Source of the DNA: an uncultured Eubacteriales bacterium
GTDB lineage: Bacteria > Bacillota > Clostridia > Christensenellales > CAG-138
Reading direction: 5' to 3'
Assembly (NCBI GenBank): GCA_902787375.1
Contig: CADAGD010000008.1
Coordinates: forward strand, 1 to 44,434
DNA: 44,434 nucleotides
Shown: positions 1 to 7,585 of the stretch, one piece after another
Numbering within the stretch: position 1 is the stretch's first letter
Layout: every line of letters starts with the position of its first letter
Program-made: the position numbers and the translations under genes
The notes under the pieces: generated by a model
The model's input: only the letters and a program-made list of their open reading frames with translations
Told to the model about the DNA's origin: nothing
Databases searched by the model: none

Positions 1-1155
1 ATCTATATTGATAACGGCAAAATAGCTCTCCCCCTTCACCTCTGCCAGCTTTCGGCTTATAATATCACAGATTTCCTTGTCTGAATACTCAAATTTAAAC
101 GGAACGACTATGTCAAAAATCAGATTGGTATGCGTTGGGCCGGCAACTATCCTGAAATCGTGCATACAAAGCCTTGTATCTATCTCACTCAATATACCGC
201 TCACGCACGCTTTAAGGTCGTTCGTCTGCTCATCATCTATGAGCACGGGATCCATATGCACCACAGCTTCACAGTTGAACCTGCTTTTAAGCTCACGTTC
301 GATATTGTCGATCATATCATGAACCTCAAGTATATTGCCGTTTGCTGAAACCTCCGCATGAAGCGACATCATCATTCTGCCGGGGCCGTAATCATGTACC
401 ATCAGATCGTGTATGCCGATAACCTCGTTATGCGAGGTAACAATCTCCTCTATCTCTTTGACAAGCTCTGCGGACGGCGGCTGTCCGAGCAATGGACTGA
501 TAGTTTCCTTTGCAGCCGATAATCCCGAATACAGTACGAAAAGCGATACCAATGCTCCGCACCATCCGTCGATGCTCAAATCGAAAAGCTTTCCCGCAAG
601 CATTGATAAAAGAGCTATGAGGGTCGCTATGCAGTCCGTAAGCGAGTCCGTCGCTGTCGCTTTCATGGCGACAGAGTCTATCTTCTTGGATGTTGAGCTG
701 TTGTAGATATACATATACCCTTTAACGAGAATTGACGCGACAAGTATTCCCAAGCTTATCCACGAGAACTCTGTTGCCTCCGGCTCTATTATCCTTTTTA
801 TCGAATCCAGCATCAGCTCAAATCCCATTATTATAATGACCATTGAAACGATCAGACCCGATATGTATTCTATCCTGCCATGACCATACGGATGCTCCGG
901 GTCGGGCTTTAAACCGGAGAGCCTGAAGCCTATAAGGGTGACTATCGAGCTTCCCGCATCGGACAGGTTGTTAAATGCATCAGCGGTTATGGATACCGAA
1001 GCCGCAATACTGCCCGCTATGAACTTTCCTATGAATAAAACAATATTGAGGAATATGCCTATGCCTCCGCAAAGCACTCCATAGGAACGTCTGACTTCTG
1101 GATTTGTGTAACACCGATAGTTCTTTATAAATACTCTTGATAATAATCCAACCAC
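1..1155 (-). CDS. Cation diffusion facilitator (CDF) family metal exporter, 3' end outside window
   Basis: The minus-strand reading frame stays open from a GTG at 1155 to the window edge (385 codons visible, stop not seen). CDF proteins exchange divalent cations such as Zn, Fe, Mn or Co for protons at the cytoplasmic membrane. The transmembrane metal site is visible as ITADAFNNLSD in helix 2 and KATATDSLTD in helix 5, both giving the paired acidic residues expected for the family. HPYGHGR follows helix 2. The C-terminal part (VHDYGPGRMMMSLHAEV) matches the cytoplasmic ferredoxin-like dimerisation domain. The GTG start is favoured because AGGTGG lies about 9 bases upstream and no in-frame ATG precedes it. 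The metal cannot be told from sequence. The last visible residues suggest the gene ends soon after the edge. Confidence 0.93.
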   Translation of the reverse strand, partial: MVGLLSRVFIKNYRCYTNPEVRRSYGVLCGGIGIFLNIVLFIGKFIAGSIAASVSITADAFNNLSDAGSSIVTLIGFRLSGLKPDPEHPYGHGRIEYISGLIVSMVIIIMGFELMLDSIKRIIEPEATEFSWISLGILVASILVKGYMYIYNSSTSKKIDSVAMKATATDSLTDCIATLIALLSMLAGKLFDLSIDGWCGALVSLFVLYSGLSAAKETISPLLGQPPSAELVKEIEEIVTSHNEVIGIHDLMVHDYGPGRMMMSLHAEVSANGNILEVHDMIDNIERELKSRFNCEAVVHMDPVLIDDEQTNDLKACVSGILSEIDTRLCMHDFRIVAGPTHTNLIFDIVVPFKFEYSDKEICDIISRKLAEVKGESYFAVINID

Positions 1156-1183
1156 TTTTTAACACCACCTTTTATCGTGTTAC

Positions 1184-1212
1184 ATTATAATATGATTGCG
1201 ATGTTATAGCAA
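1184..1212 (-). promoter_or_regulatory. Sigma-A promoter of the CDF transporter gene
   Basis: On the minus strand TTGCTA (1212-1207) is followed after 17 bases by TATAAT (1189-1184), about 30 bases before the GTG start. Spacing and the -10 hexamer match the sigma-A consensus. Confidence 0.65.
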
Positions 1213-1265
1213 GCATGGATGATTTATTATATTAAATGTACGCGAAAATATATTTAAAAAAGGGG

Positions 1266-1294
1266 TTGCAATTCTGTTTGCTTTGGGGTATAAT
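1266..1294 (+). promoter_or_regulatory. Sigma-A promoter of tRNA-Asn
   Basis: TTGCAA (1266-1271), a 17-base spacer and TATAAT (1289-1294) stand 22 bases before the first tRNA base. This is where a stable-RNA promoter should be. Confidence 0.75.
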
Positions 1295-1316
1295 AACCAT
1301 CGTTGAAACGAGATAT

Positions 1317-1392
1317 TCCTCCTTAGCTCAGTCGGTAGAGCATGCGGCTGTTAACCGCAGTGTCGTTGGTTCGAGTCCAACAGGGGGAGCCA
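1317..1392 (+). tRNA. tRNA-Asn (GTT anticodon)
   Basis: A full 76-base cloverleaf can be folded. The acceptor arm TCCTCCT pairs with AGGGGGA with one T-G wobble. The anticodon stem TGCGG/CCGCA closes the loop CTGTTAA, placing anticodon GTT at 1350-1352. The T arm contains GGTTCGAGTCC, and a G discriminator plus encoded CCA end the gene. It stands alone between its own promoter and terminator rather than in a tRNA cluster. Confidence 0.97.
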
Positions 1393-1426
1393 GAAAAAGT
1401 CCGATGCGTAAGCGTCGGACTTTTTC
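1393..1426 (+). terminator. Rho-independent terminator of tRNA-Asn
   Basis: GTCCGATGC and GCGTCGGAC form a 9-bp stem (one T-G pair) around the tetraloop GTAA. It is extended by AAAAA on the left and TTTTT on the right, giving a hairpin with a T tract directly after the tRNA. Confidence 0.85.
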
Positions 1427-1430
1427 AACT

Positions 1431-1835
1431 AAATCCACACTTGCGGGTGGGTGAAATCACTTCGTGGTGAAATCTGCTTCGCAGGTGGAAATCAGTCTCG
1501 GCGGCTGGTGGGTGGATTTAATTTCACCGAGCGTGAAACGCTCGATCAGACTACGGACAAAGTCTGCTTTCCTTGGCTTCCCCTTTGAGGGGAAGCTGTC
1601 AGACGAAGTCTGACTGATGAGGTGGAAACAATGGCGTTATCAAAAGAGTTTTTTTGCCACCTCATCCACCACCGCTGAGGCGGCGGTCCCCCTTCCCCTC
1701 ACAGGGGAAGGCAGGTATTTCCAGCGCGTTTGGGGTTTGTCAGCGGTTTGACCGAGCGTGAAACGCTCGATTTCACATGAGGGCAAAGCCCGAAGATTTC
1801 ACTGCGGCAAAGCCGCGATTTCACTTAGAGTGCAG
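1431..1835. repeat. Non-coding array of small palindromes (Clostridia-type intergenic repeat)
   Basis: No gene is supported here. The stretch is packed with short palindromes, many bordered by GTGAAATC or GATTTCAC. Examples are CACTTCGTG and TGCTTCGCA near 1460-1485, the 17-base CGAGCGTGAAACGCTCG at 1528-1544 and again at 1753-1769, GCTTCCCCTTTGAGGGGAAGC at 1576-1596, GTCAGAC/GTCTGAC at 1598-1614, GATGAGGTGG (1616-1625) pairing with CCACCTCATC (1657-1666), CCTTCCCC/GGGGAAGG at 1691-1711, and GGGCAAAGCCC and GCGGCAAAGCCGC near 1780-1817. The 1576-1711 part resembles the CCTTCCCCTcaaaGGGGAAGG repeats common between genes in gut Clostridia. That link is from memory, not a search. Confidence 0.7.
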
Positions 1836-1853
1836 AAAAAAGGAGATTAACCT

Positions 1854-2333
1854 GTGATTGAACTGATACGATATAATTTACAGAAAAAAGATGACTGGGA
1901 TGATTTCTACGATTTGTTTAGCTCATACCTGAGCGAAGTATGCGACGAAGAAGAATATAAAGAGGAAATTGACGATCTTCACAATGATGAGTTGAACGCA
2001 CGAATGATAAATCAGACACTTCAAGAACATAATCCATATTTTGTTATGCGAATCGTAGAAAATAAAGTGTGCATTGGCTTGATTAGCTATTCGTATCACG
2101 AGGAATATAGCAAAGGCTTTATTAACAACTTCTATGTATGTTCAGAGCGCAGAAACTCCGGTGTTGGTTCTGCTACACTTCAAATGGTCGAAAACCATCT
2201 TCAATCATTAGGAGCGAAGTACATAGAGCTTGTTCCTGTTAACACGGCTGAACGCTTTTATATCCGTAATGGATTTGATTTTTCTCGCACATCGTCGGAC
2301 GGAGAGCGTGTTTTTTGTAAGGTAATAATATGA
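1854..2333 (+). CDS. GNAT family N-acetyltransferase
   Basis: This 159-residue protein is predicted to transfer an acetyl group from acetyl-CoA to an unknown amine. The acetyl-CoA loop is visible as ERRNSGVGSATLQ near residue 100, matching the family pattern [RQ]xxGxG/A. It is followed by GAKYIELVPVNTAERFY and then YIRNGF, the usual last motif of the fold. The N-terminal third is acidic (DEEEYKEEIDD). GTG at 1854 is chosen because AGGAG lies 8 bases upstream and there is no earlier in-frame start. It sits directly after the palindrome array with no obvious promoter of its own. The substrate is unknown. Confidence 0.85.
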   Translation: MIELIRYNLQKKDDWDDFYDLFSSYLSEVCDEEEYKEEIDDLHNDELNARMINQTLQEHNPYFVMRIVENKVCIGLISYSYHEEYSKGFINNFYVCSERRNSGVGSATLQMVENHLQSLGAKYIELVPVNTAERFYIRNGFDFSRTSSDGERVFCKVII

Positions 2334-2513
2334 TGTTTGGGTCTGACGTTCTCGCGCAGAGAGCAGACAATGGCAAAGCTTCTGCTTGGCGGCAAAATAT
2401 GAACATCGAAAAAAGATGAACATAGAAGCTCCACGAATCACCTTCAGTCGAAGAACTTGAAACAAACGTATCGCCGCTCAGTTCTGCATACCATTGTGAG
2501 AGAGTTTTTGTAT
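2334..2513. other. Intergenic stretch without a supported gene
   Basis: Between the acetyltransferase and the radical SAM promoter no reading frame with a ribosome binding site is convincing. A short imperfect duplication, ATGAACATcGAA and ATGAACATaGAA, is present near 2399-2428. Nothing else is recognised. Confidence 0.4.
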
Positions 2514-2541
2514 TGTATCAGCATTCTTAATATGGTATAAT
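2514..2541 (+). promoter_or_regulatory. Promoter of the radical SAM gene (extended -10)
   Basis: TTGTAT (2514-2519), a 16-base spacer and TATAAT (2536-2541), preceded by TGG to give an extended -10, lie about 38 bases upstream of the chosen ATG. Confidence 0.6.
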
Positions 2542-2578
2542 CACCGTGACAGATCAGGGTTTGGAGAGAAAACGCATA

Positions 2579-3331
2579 ATGAATCCGTACATAAGGAACT
2601 TGAATAAAATCGAGTTTGTTGTAACAATGGCGTGTACAGGTAAATGCATACATTGCTCGGAGGGCGATCACAGCGGCTGCACGGAGCATATCGACAAAGC
2701 GGTCGCTTCGGAAGCCGTGCGAAAAATCTGCGCGCACTACAATATTTCGACTGTAATGACCTTCGGCGGAGAACCTCTGCTCTATCCTGAAACGGTTTGT
2801 ATGATCCATAAAACAGCCACGGAACTCGACGTTGCCAAAAGGCAGGTTATCACAAACGGCTTTTTCTCAAAGGATAAGGGCAGAATCAAAACTGTCACGG
2901 TTAGTTTAGCCGACAGTGGAGTTAACAATCTGCTGTTGTCCGTGGATGCGTTTCATCAGGAAACCATCCCCCTTGAAACCGTCATGTTTTTTGCCAAATG
3001 CGCCGTTGATTCCGGTATTCCGGTCAAACTCCAGCCCGCATGGTTGGTAAGTGCCGAGGATAAAAACTCATACAATGAAAAAACAAAAGGTATTATAAGG
3101 GCGTTCGATCATTTGCATATTCCGTTGAATCAGGGAAATGTGGTTTTTCCGTCAGGGAATGCGTTCAAATACCTTCGTGAATACTTTGATGATAATGCCG
3201 CACCGTTTTCTCCATATGAGGAAGACCCGAAGGATATCAAAACAGTATCCTTTGACGCAAACGGGGACGTATTGAACGGAAACATTTATAAGACGGACAT
3301 TATTGAAATTATCAGTACTTATAGACCATAA
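2579..3331 (+). CDS. Radical SAM domain protein
   Basis: A 250-residue radical SAM protein. The cluster-binding motif ACTGKCIHC gives the CxxxCxxC ligands near residue 20, and FGGEPLLYP is the glycine-rich SAM-binding strand that follows. LLLSVDAFHQE carries the next conserved strand. The C terminus ends in FDANGDVLNGNIYKTD, typical of small radical SAM proteins without a SPASM extension. ATG at 2579 is favoured over a GTG at 2546 because GGAGA stands upstream of it and the first conserved residues follow soon after. No precursor peptide or partner enzyme is obvious nearby, so the substrate is unknown. It has its own promoter. Confidence 0.8.
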   Translation: MNPYIRNLNKIEFVVTMACTGKCIHCSEGDHSGCTEHIDKAVASEAVRKICAHYNISTVMTFGGEPLLYPETVCMIHKTATELDVAKRQVITNGFFSKDKGRIKTVTVSLADSGVNNLLLSVDAFHQETIPLETVMFFAKCAVDSGIPVKLQPAWLVSAEDKNSYNEKTKGIIRAFDHLHIPLNQGNVVFPSGNAFKYLREYFDDNAAPFSPYEEDPKDIKTVSFDANGDVLNGNIYKTDIIEIISTYRP

Positions 3332-3403
3332 ACAGGATTACCATGCCGCAGGGCATAGCTTAACTCGCACACTTGGCACAACCTTAATTTGAGAGGAGTT
3401 TGT

Positions 3404-3781
3404 ATGAACGGACAGGAATTATTTGAGCTTGCCATGAAACACATATACGGCGATGGTGTAAAAGAGGACAACGATCTTGCCTTTGAGCTTTTGACGCAAG
3501 CTCACAACATCGGTCATGTTGAAGCTGCGTATAATTTGGGCATCTGCTATCACTATGGTTACGGAACGTCTATTGATTTAGCAAGAGCGTTTGAACTGTA
3601 TCTTGAATGCGCCAACAAAGGTTATGGCAAAGGAATGGAGCTTGTCGGGCGATTCTACAATCGCGGAATCTATGTTAAGCGTGACAGGACACAGGCTGAA
3701 AAATGGCTCCTTAAAGCAATGGACAGCTCAGATTCGGATGCGGCTGAGGAGGCAAAGAAAGAATTATTGTTCAGAGTATGA
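3404..3781 (+). CDS. Sel1-repeat (TPR-like) protein
   Basis: A 125-residue protein built from alternating helix pairs of the Sel1 type. The clearest repeats are HVEAAYNLGICYHYGYGTS, starting near residue 44, and GKGMELVGRFYNRGIYVKR; the first and last units (FELAMKHIYGDG and AEKWLLKAM) are weaker. Such proteins act as protein-protein interaction scaffolds. There is no signal peptide, so it is probably cytoplasmic. AGAGGAG 5 bases before the ATG at 3404 decides the start. It is not obviously co-functional with the radical SAM gene 70 bases upstream. Confidence 0.82.
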   Translation: MNGQELFELAMKHIYGDGVKEDNDLAFELLTQAHNIGHVEAAYNLGICYHYGYGTSIDLARAFELYLECANKGYGKGMELVGRFYNRGIYVKRDRTQAEKWLLKAMDSSDSDAAEEAKKELLFRV

Positions 3782-3996
3782 CAACATTATGATTCCAATA
3801 AACGGCTTTTTAATTATAATCATGCCGCATAATTAAAGTTTCCGATCCTATCACTTTCAAACGCCATATTATTCGTTCAGGGTTTAAAAACATTTTTTCG
3901 ACATAAAAGACATAAATATATCTTTTATTTTTGCAGGAGAAACAATTAATTCGGAGAATAAAAACAACACAATTTACGGAAAGGAGCTTTTTTCGG

Positions 3997-5790
3997 ATGG
4001 CATTGCCTGAAGCATGGCTCAATGAGCTTATGAGTAAAAATGATATTGCTTCGGTGGTTTCCGAGTACATCCAGCTAACTCCGAGGGGCGGCAGGCTCTG
4101 GGGGCATTGTCCGTTCCATGCCGATAAAAAGCCCTCCTTATCCGTTACTCCCGACAAACAGCTTTTTCATTGTTTTTCGTGCAAGGCAGGCGGCAGCGTT
4201 ATCCAGTTCATAATGCAGGTCGAGAATCTTTCCTATATAGACGCCATTCGAAATCTCGCGCAGCGCGCCGGAATGGACATGCCCGACGAGATAGATGATA
4301 AAAAGCTCCTTGAACAAAAGCGTCGCAGGGAATTAATCTATCAGGCAAACAGAGAAGCAGCCCTTTTCTACTGCAAAGCACTTTTTTCATCGGACGGCGG
4401 CGGAGCGAGAAGGTATCTTGAAAAGCGCGGTGTTTCCGCGGAAACCGCCAAACGCTTCGGTCTTGGCTTTTCACCGGATGGTTTCGATGGATTGTACAAG
4501 CACTTGACAGCACTCGGTTACTCAAGGGATACGCTCATAGACGCCGGACTTGTAATTCCCGGTCGGAAGGATCCTTCGCAATCATTTGATTTTTTCCGAG
4601 GCAGGCTTATGTTTCCCGTCATATCGGCTTCCGGCAGGGTTATTGCCTTTGGCGGGAGGACTATGGGCAATGACGAGCCAAAATACATAAATACCGGCGA
4701 CACTCCCGTATATAATAAACGTGAAAACATTTATGGCATAAACCTTTTAAAGGGCAAAAAAATCGACGACATAATAATGGTCGAAGGGTACATGGATGTC
4801 ATCGCCCTGCATCAATACGGCATTGATAACGCCGTGGCTTCCCTCGGTACCGCGCTGACAAGCCAGCAGGCAAGATTGCTGAAGCGTTACGCCTCAAAGG
4901 TCTATTACGCTTATGACGGCGACGAAGCAGGTCAGAAGGCAATGCTGCGCGGAATCGATATACTCAGTTCCGCAGAAATCGAACCAAGGGTCATAGTTAT
5001 TCCCGACGGTAACGATCCCGATGAATACATACGCGGATTTGGCTCCGATAGCTTTCTTATTCTCAAGGATTCGTCCATAACCGGTGTCCGGTTCAAGCTT
5101 GAAAGAATGGCAAAGCTCAGCGGTATTGACACTCCGGACGGGCGTGATAAATTCGCAAAGGAAGCATGTGCGCTGCTTGCAACCCTTGATCCGGTTGAAA
5201 GGGATAGATACATTCCTTATGTGTCCGAAACATCGGGTATAATCAAGGAAACCATAAGAGAACAATGCGGTATTCCCGTACGGGCTGCTGCGAATAAAAC
5301 AGTGCATGCAAGGTATAATAACTACAAAAAGCCCAAGGCTGACAACGAACGCATAGGCTGTGAAAAAAAGCTTTTGTCATGTATAATGACGTCGCCGGAT
5401 GCAGGGAACAGCATTGGAAGGGGCAAGAATTTTTCCCTATCCCTGTTTTCATCAAAGAACATGAGGTCTTTCTGCGCAAGGTTGCTTGCAATGTACAGCA
5501 CATCTACCCGCGTTGATATTCCATTGATGCTTGCCGAGCTTGAAGGGGACGCCTCCGACGAGGTATCAAGTGCTTATGCGGCTGCGGATGATATTGCCGA
5601 TCCCGTAAGCTGTGCTGAAGATATAATAGCCAAGCTCAAGTTTATATCACTTAAAGCCGAGCTTTCAGAGCTTTCCGAAAAAGCAAAAGCCGCTGACTCT
5701 CCGGATAAAAAAGCGGATATAATAAAGGAATACTCAACAAAATACGCCTTACTGCAAACGCTGTCCAAGCAGCATGGAGAATTAATATGA
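3997..5790 (+). CDS. dnaG: DNA primase DnaG
   Basis: A 597-residue primase that makes RNA primers at the replication fork together with the DnaB helicase. The N-terminal CHC2 zinc finger is visible (C38, H41, C59, C62, in [11 protein letters not shown] and [10 protein letters not shown]). The TOPRIM catalytic domain follows, with [13 protein letters not shown] and [13 protein letters not shown] holding the acidic metal ligands. The C-terminal helicase-interacting region is less conserved. ATG at 3997 is preferred because AAGGAG lies 10 bases upstream and the protein then begins [17 protein letters not shown] as in homologues. It is immediately followed by rpoD, the arrangement usual for Firmicutes macromolecular-synthesis operons. 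Confidence 0.98.
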   Translation: MALPEAWLNELMSKNDIASVVSEYIQLTPRGGRLWGHCPFHADKKPSLSVTPDKQLFHCFSCKAGGSVIQFIMQVENLSYIDAIRNLAQRAGMDMPDEIDDKKLLEQKRRRELIYQANREAALFYCKALFSSDGGGARRYLEKRGVSAETAKRFGLGFSPDGFDGLYKHLTALGYSRDTLIDAGLVIPGRKDPSQSFDFFRGRLMFPVISASGRVIAFGGRTMGNDEPKYINTGDTPVYNKRENIYGINLLKGKKIDDIIMVEGYMDVIALHQYGIDNAVASLGTALTSQQARLLKRYASKVYYAYDGDEAGQKAMLRGIDILSSAEIEPRVIVIPDGNDPDEYIRGFGSDSFLILKDSSITGVRFKLERMAKLSGIDTPDGRDKFAKEACALLATLDPVERDRYIPYVSETSGIIKETIREQCGIPVRAAANKTVHARYNNYKKPKADNERIGCEKKLLSCIMTSPDAGNSIGRGKNFSLSLFSSKNMRSFCARLLAMYSTSTRVDIPLMLAELEGDASDEVSSAYAAADDIADPVSCAEDIIAKLKFISLKAELSELSEKAKAADSPDKKADIIKEYSTKYALLQTLSKQHGELI

Positions 5791-5813
5791 TGAACAACCA
5801 AGGAGGTTTAAAT

Positions 5814-7109
5814 ATGGAGCAGGAAAAGAAGGATCATCTTAAGCTTGTAGATGAGCTTATAGAGCGCAATAAAGGAAAGGGCGTCATGACATTTAAGGAG
5901 GTCATGGATACCTTTGAAAATTTAGACCTGACTTCCGAAAAAGTTGAATCCATTTATGACAGGTTTGAGGCGGCAAACATTGACGTTGTTGAGGATATTG
6001 ATATCAATGAGGGGCTTGATATTGATGTTTCCGACGCCGACGCCGAGGTCAGCAATGTTATTGTTGACACCTCTACTGACGCCATAGCAATAGATGATCC
6101 GGTAAGGATGTATCTTAAAGAAATAGGGCGCGTACCCCTTCTCACACTTGAAGAGGAGATCAGTATTGCCACACGCATGGCTAACGGCAAGCCTGCCGAA
6201 TCGGCAATAATCAATTTTGTAAAGGCTCAGACAGGCGAGGAATTCGAGGATTTTAAAGCCGCTATAATCCGCCTCTGCGAGGTAAAGCTTGATAAAAAAT
6301 TCAAGGACTATTCCTTTGCCGTCGATGCGCTCGCCGAGACAGATATATCCATTGATCCTGCCATGCTTGCGCTTGCTGAGGACGGTCAGTATGCCAAAAG
6401 TCAGCTTGCCGAGGCAAACCTCCGACTCGTTGTCAGCGTTGCCAAACGCTATGTAGGACGAGGAATGCTCTTTCTCGATCTTATTCAGGAAGGCAATCTC
6501 GGTCTTATAAAGGCAGTCGAAAAGTTTGACTACAGGAAGGGGTATAAATTCTCAACATATGCGACATGGTGGATTCGTCAGGCGATTACCCGTGCCATTG
6601 CCGATCAGGCAAGAACAATAAGGATACCCGTTCACATGGTTGAAACAATAAACAAGCTCGTTCGCGTCAACCGTCAGCTCCTTCAGGAGCTTGGTCGTGA
6701 GCCGCGACCTGAAGAGATAGCAAAGGAAATGGGTATCTCCGAGGAAAAGGTTCGTGAGATAATCAAAATCGCCCAGGAGCCCGTATCGCTGGAAACCCCC
6801 ATCGGTGAGGAGGAGGACTCACATCTTGGCGATTTCATCGCCGATGACGAGGCTCCCGCTCCTGAGAACATCGCGTCTTCATTCATGCTCCAATCCCATC
6901 TTGAGGAGGTTCTGCACACCCTTACTCCAAGGGAGGAAAAGGTGCTTCGACTGAGGTTCGGGCTTGACGACGGAAAGACGCGCACCCTTGAGGATGTCGG
7001 AAAGGAATTCAATGTCACACGGGAGCGCATACGCCAGATCGAAGCAAAGGCTCTTAGAAAGCTTCGCCATCCAAGCCGCAGTAAACGCCTCAAGGATTTC
7101 CTTGATTGA
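5814..7109 (+). CDS. rpoD: Primary sigma factor RpoD/SigA
   Basis: The housekeeping sigma factor (431 residues). Region 1.2 is [17 protein letters not shown]. Regions 2.1-2.4 run through [38 protein letters not shown] and [13 protein letters not shown]. Region 3 includes [13 protein letters not shown], and region 4 ends with [23 protein letters not shown] at 5814 is chosen because AGGAGG lies 7 bases upstream; an ATG at 5787 overlaps the dnaG stop but has no such site. Compared with the 371-residue B. subtilis protein there is an insert of about 65 residues (roughly 126-193) between regions 1.2 and 2. It is probably co-transcribed with dnaG. Confidence 0.98.
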   Translation: MEQEKKDHLKLVDELIERNKGKGVMTFKEVMDTFENLDLTSEKVESIYDRFEAANIDVVEDIDINEGLDIDVSDADAEVSNVIVDTSTDAIAIDDPVRMYLKEIGRVPLLTLEEEISIATRMANGKPAESAIINFVKAQTGEEFEDFKAAIIRLCEVKLDKKFKDYSFAVDALAETDISIDPAMLALAEDGQYAKSQLAEANLRLVVSVAKRYVGRGMLFLDLIQEGNLGLIKAVEKFDYRKGYKFSTYATWWIRQAITRAIADQARTIRIPVHMVETINKLVRVNRQLLQELGREPRPEEIAKEMGISEEKVREIIKIAQEPVSLETPIGEEEDSHLGDFIADDEAPAPENIASSFMLQSHLEEVLHTLTPREEKVLRLRFGLDDGKTRTLEDVGKEFNVTRERIRQIEAKALRKLRHPSRSKRLKDFLD

Positions 7110-7132
7110 TTCAAAAAGCAAATAACAAATTA

Positions 7133-7162
7133 CACCGGGCAGCCTTTATTCGCTGCCCGGTG
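7133..7162. terminator. Terminator hairpin downstream of rpoD
   Basis: CACCGGGCAGC (7133-7143) and GCTGCCCGGTG (7152-7162) form a perfect 11-bp stem around CTTTATTC. There is only a weak T run afterwards. It lies between convergent genes (rpoD and the Dabb gene) and could stop transcription from both sides. Confidence 0.75.
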
Positions 7163-7187
7163 CTTATAAACATCGAATCCGCTTTAA

Positions 7188-7490
7188 TCAGAGCTCGTAA
7201 TCAATTACCGCTCGGTCGGTCTTAACCTTTGCTATATAGCTCGCAACCTTGACATGCTCCGGATGATCCTTGTATTCGAGCATCCCATTCAAATCTTTAA
7301 ATGTGCAGATGAGGCACATGTCATAGCTCATATCTGAATGAAGCACGTCCTTTCCCATCTCAGCGGAAATAAGGCTCGGAACCTTTCCCACAAGCGACAT
7401 GAGACCATCCTTTATTATATCCATGTTTTCCTCTTTGGTATGTCCGCATGCTTCATCCATAAACTTCCAAAAAACTATGTGTTTGAGCAT
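7188..7490 (-). CDS. Dabb (stress-responsive alpha/beta barrel) domain protein
   Basis: A 100-residue single-domain protein of the Dabb family (dimeric alpha/beta barrel). The typical beginning MLKHIVFWKF and the terminal region YKDHPEHVKVASYI, with the conserved His-Pro and His, are present. Family members are small cytoplasmic proteins of mostly unknown biochemical role. Some plant and bacterial members respond to stress. AAAGGAGG lies just before the ATG. It has its own promoter and is transcribed divergently from the penicillin-binding protein gene. Confidence 0.85.
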   Translation of the reverse strand: MLKHIVFWKFMDEACGHTKEENMDIIKDGLMSLVGKVPSLISAEMGKDVLHSDMSYDMCLICTFKDLNGMLEYKDHPEHVKVASYIAKVKTDRAVIDYEL

Positions 7491-7518
7491 ATTGTTTTTC
7501 CTCCTTTTGCTTTATCCC

Positions 7519-7548
7519 ATTATATAACAGCCATGATGAGTAATTCAA
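7519..7548 (-). promoter_or_regulatory. Promoter of the Dabb gene
   Basis: On the minus strand TTGAAT (7548-7543) and TATAAT (7524-7519) are separated by 18 bases, about 30 bases before the ATG. Confidence 0.55.
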
Positions 7549-7585
7549 GTGTTTTTTAATCCTGTTTTTTGATAAGACTATTAAT

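Noticed and set aside
1236..1454. Open frame across the tRNA-Asn gene and its terminator
   Set aside because: It is an accidental frame through a clear tRNA with promoter and terminator.
1431..1835. CRISPR or tRNA cluster
   Set aside because: The units are short palindromes with unequal stems and no constant repeat-spacer pattern. No second cloverleaf can be folded.
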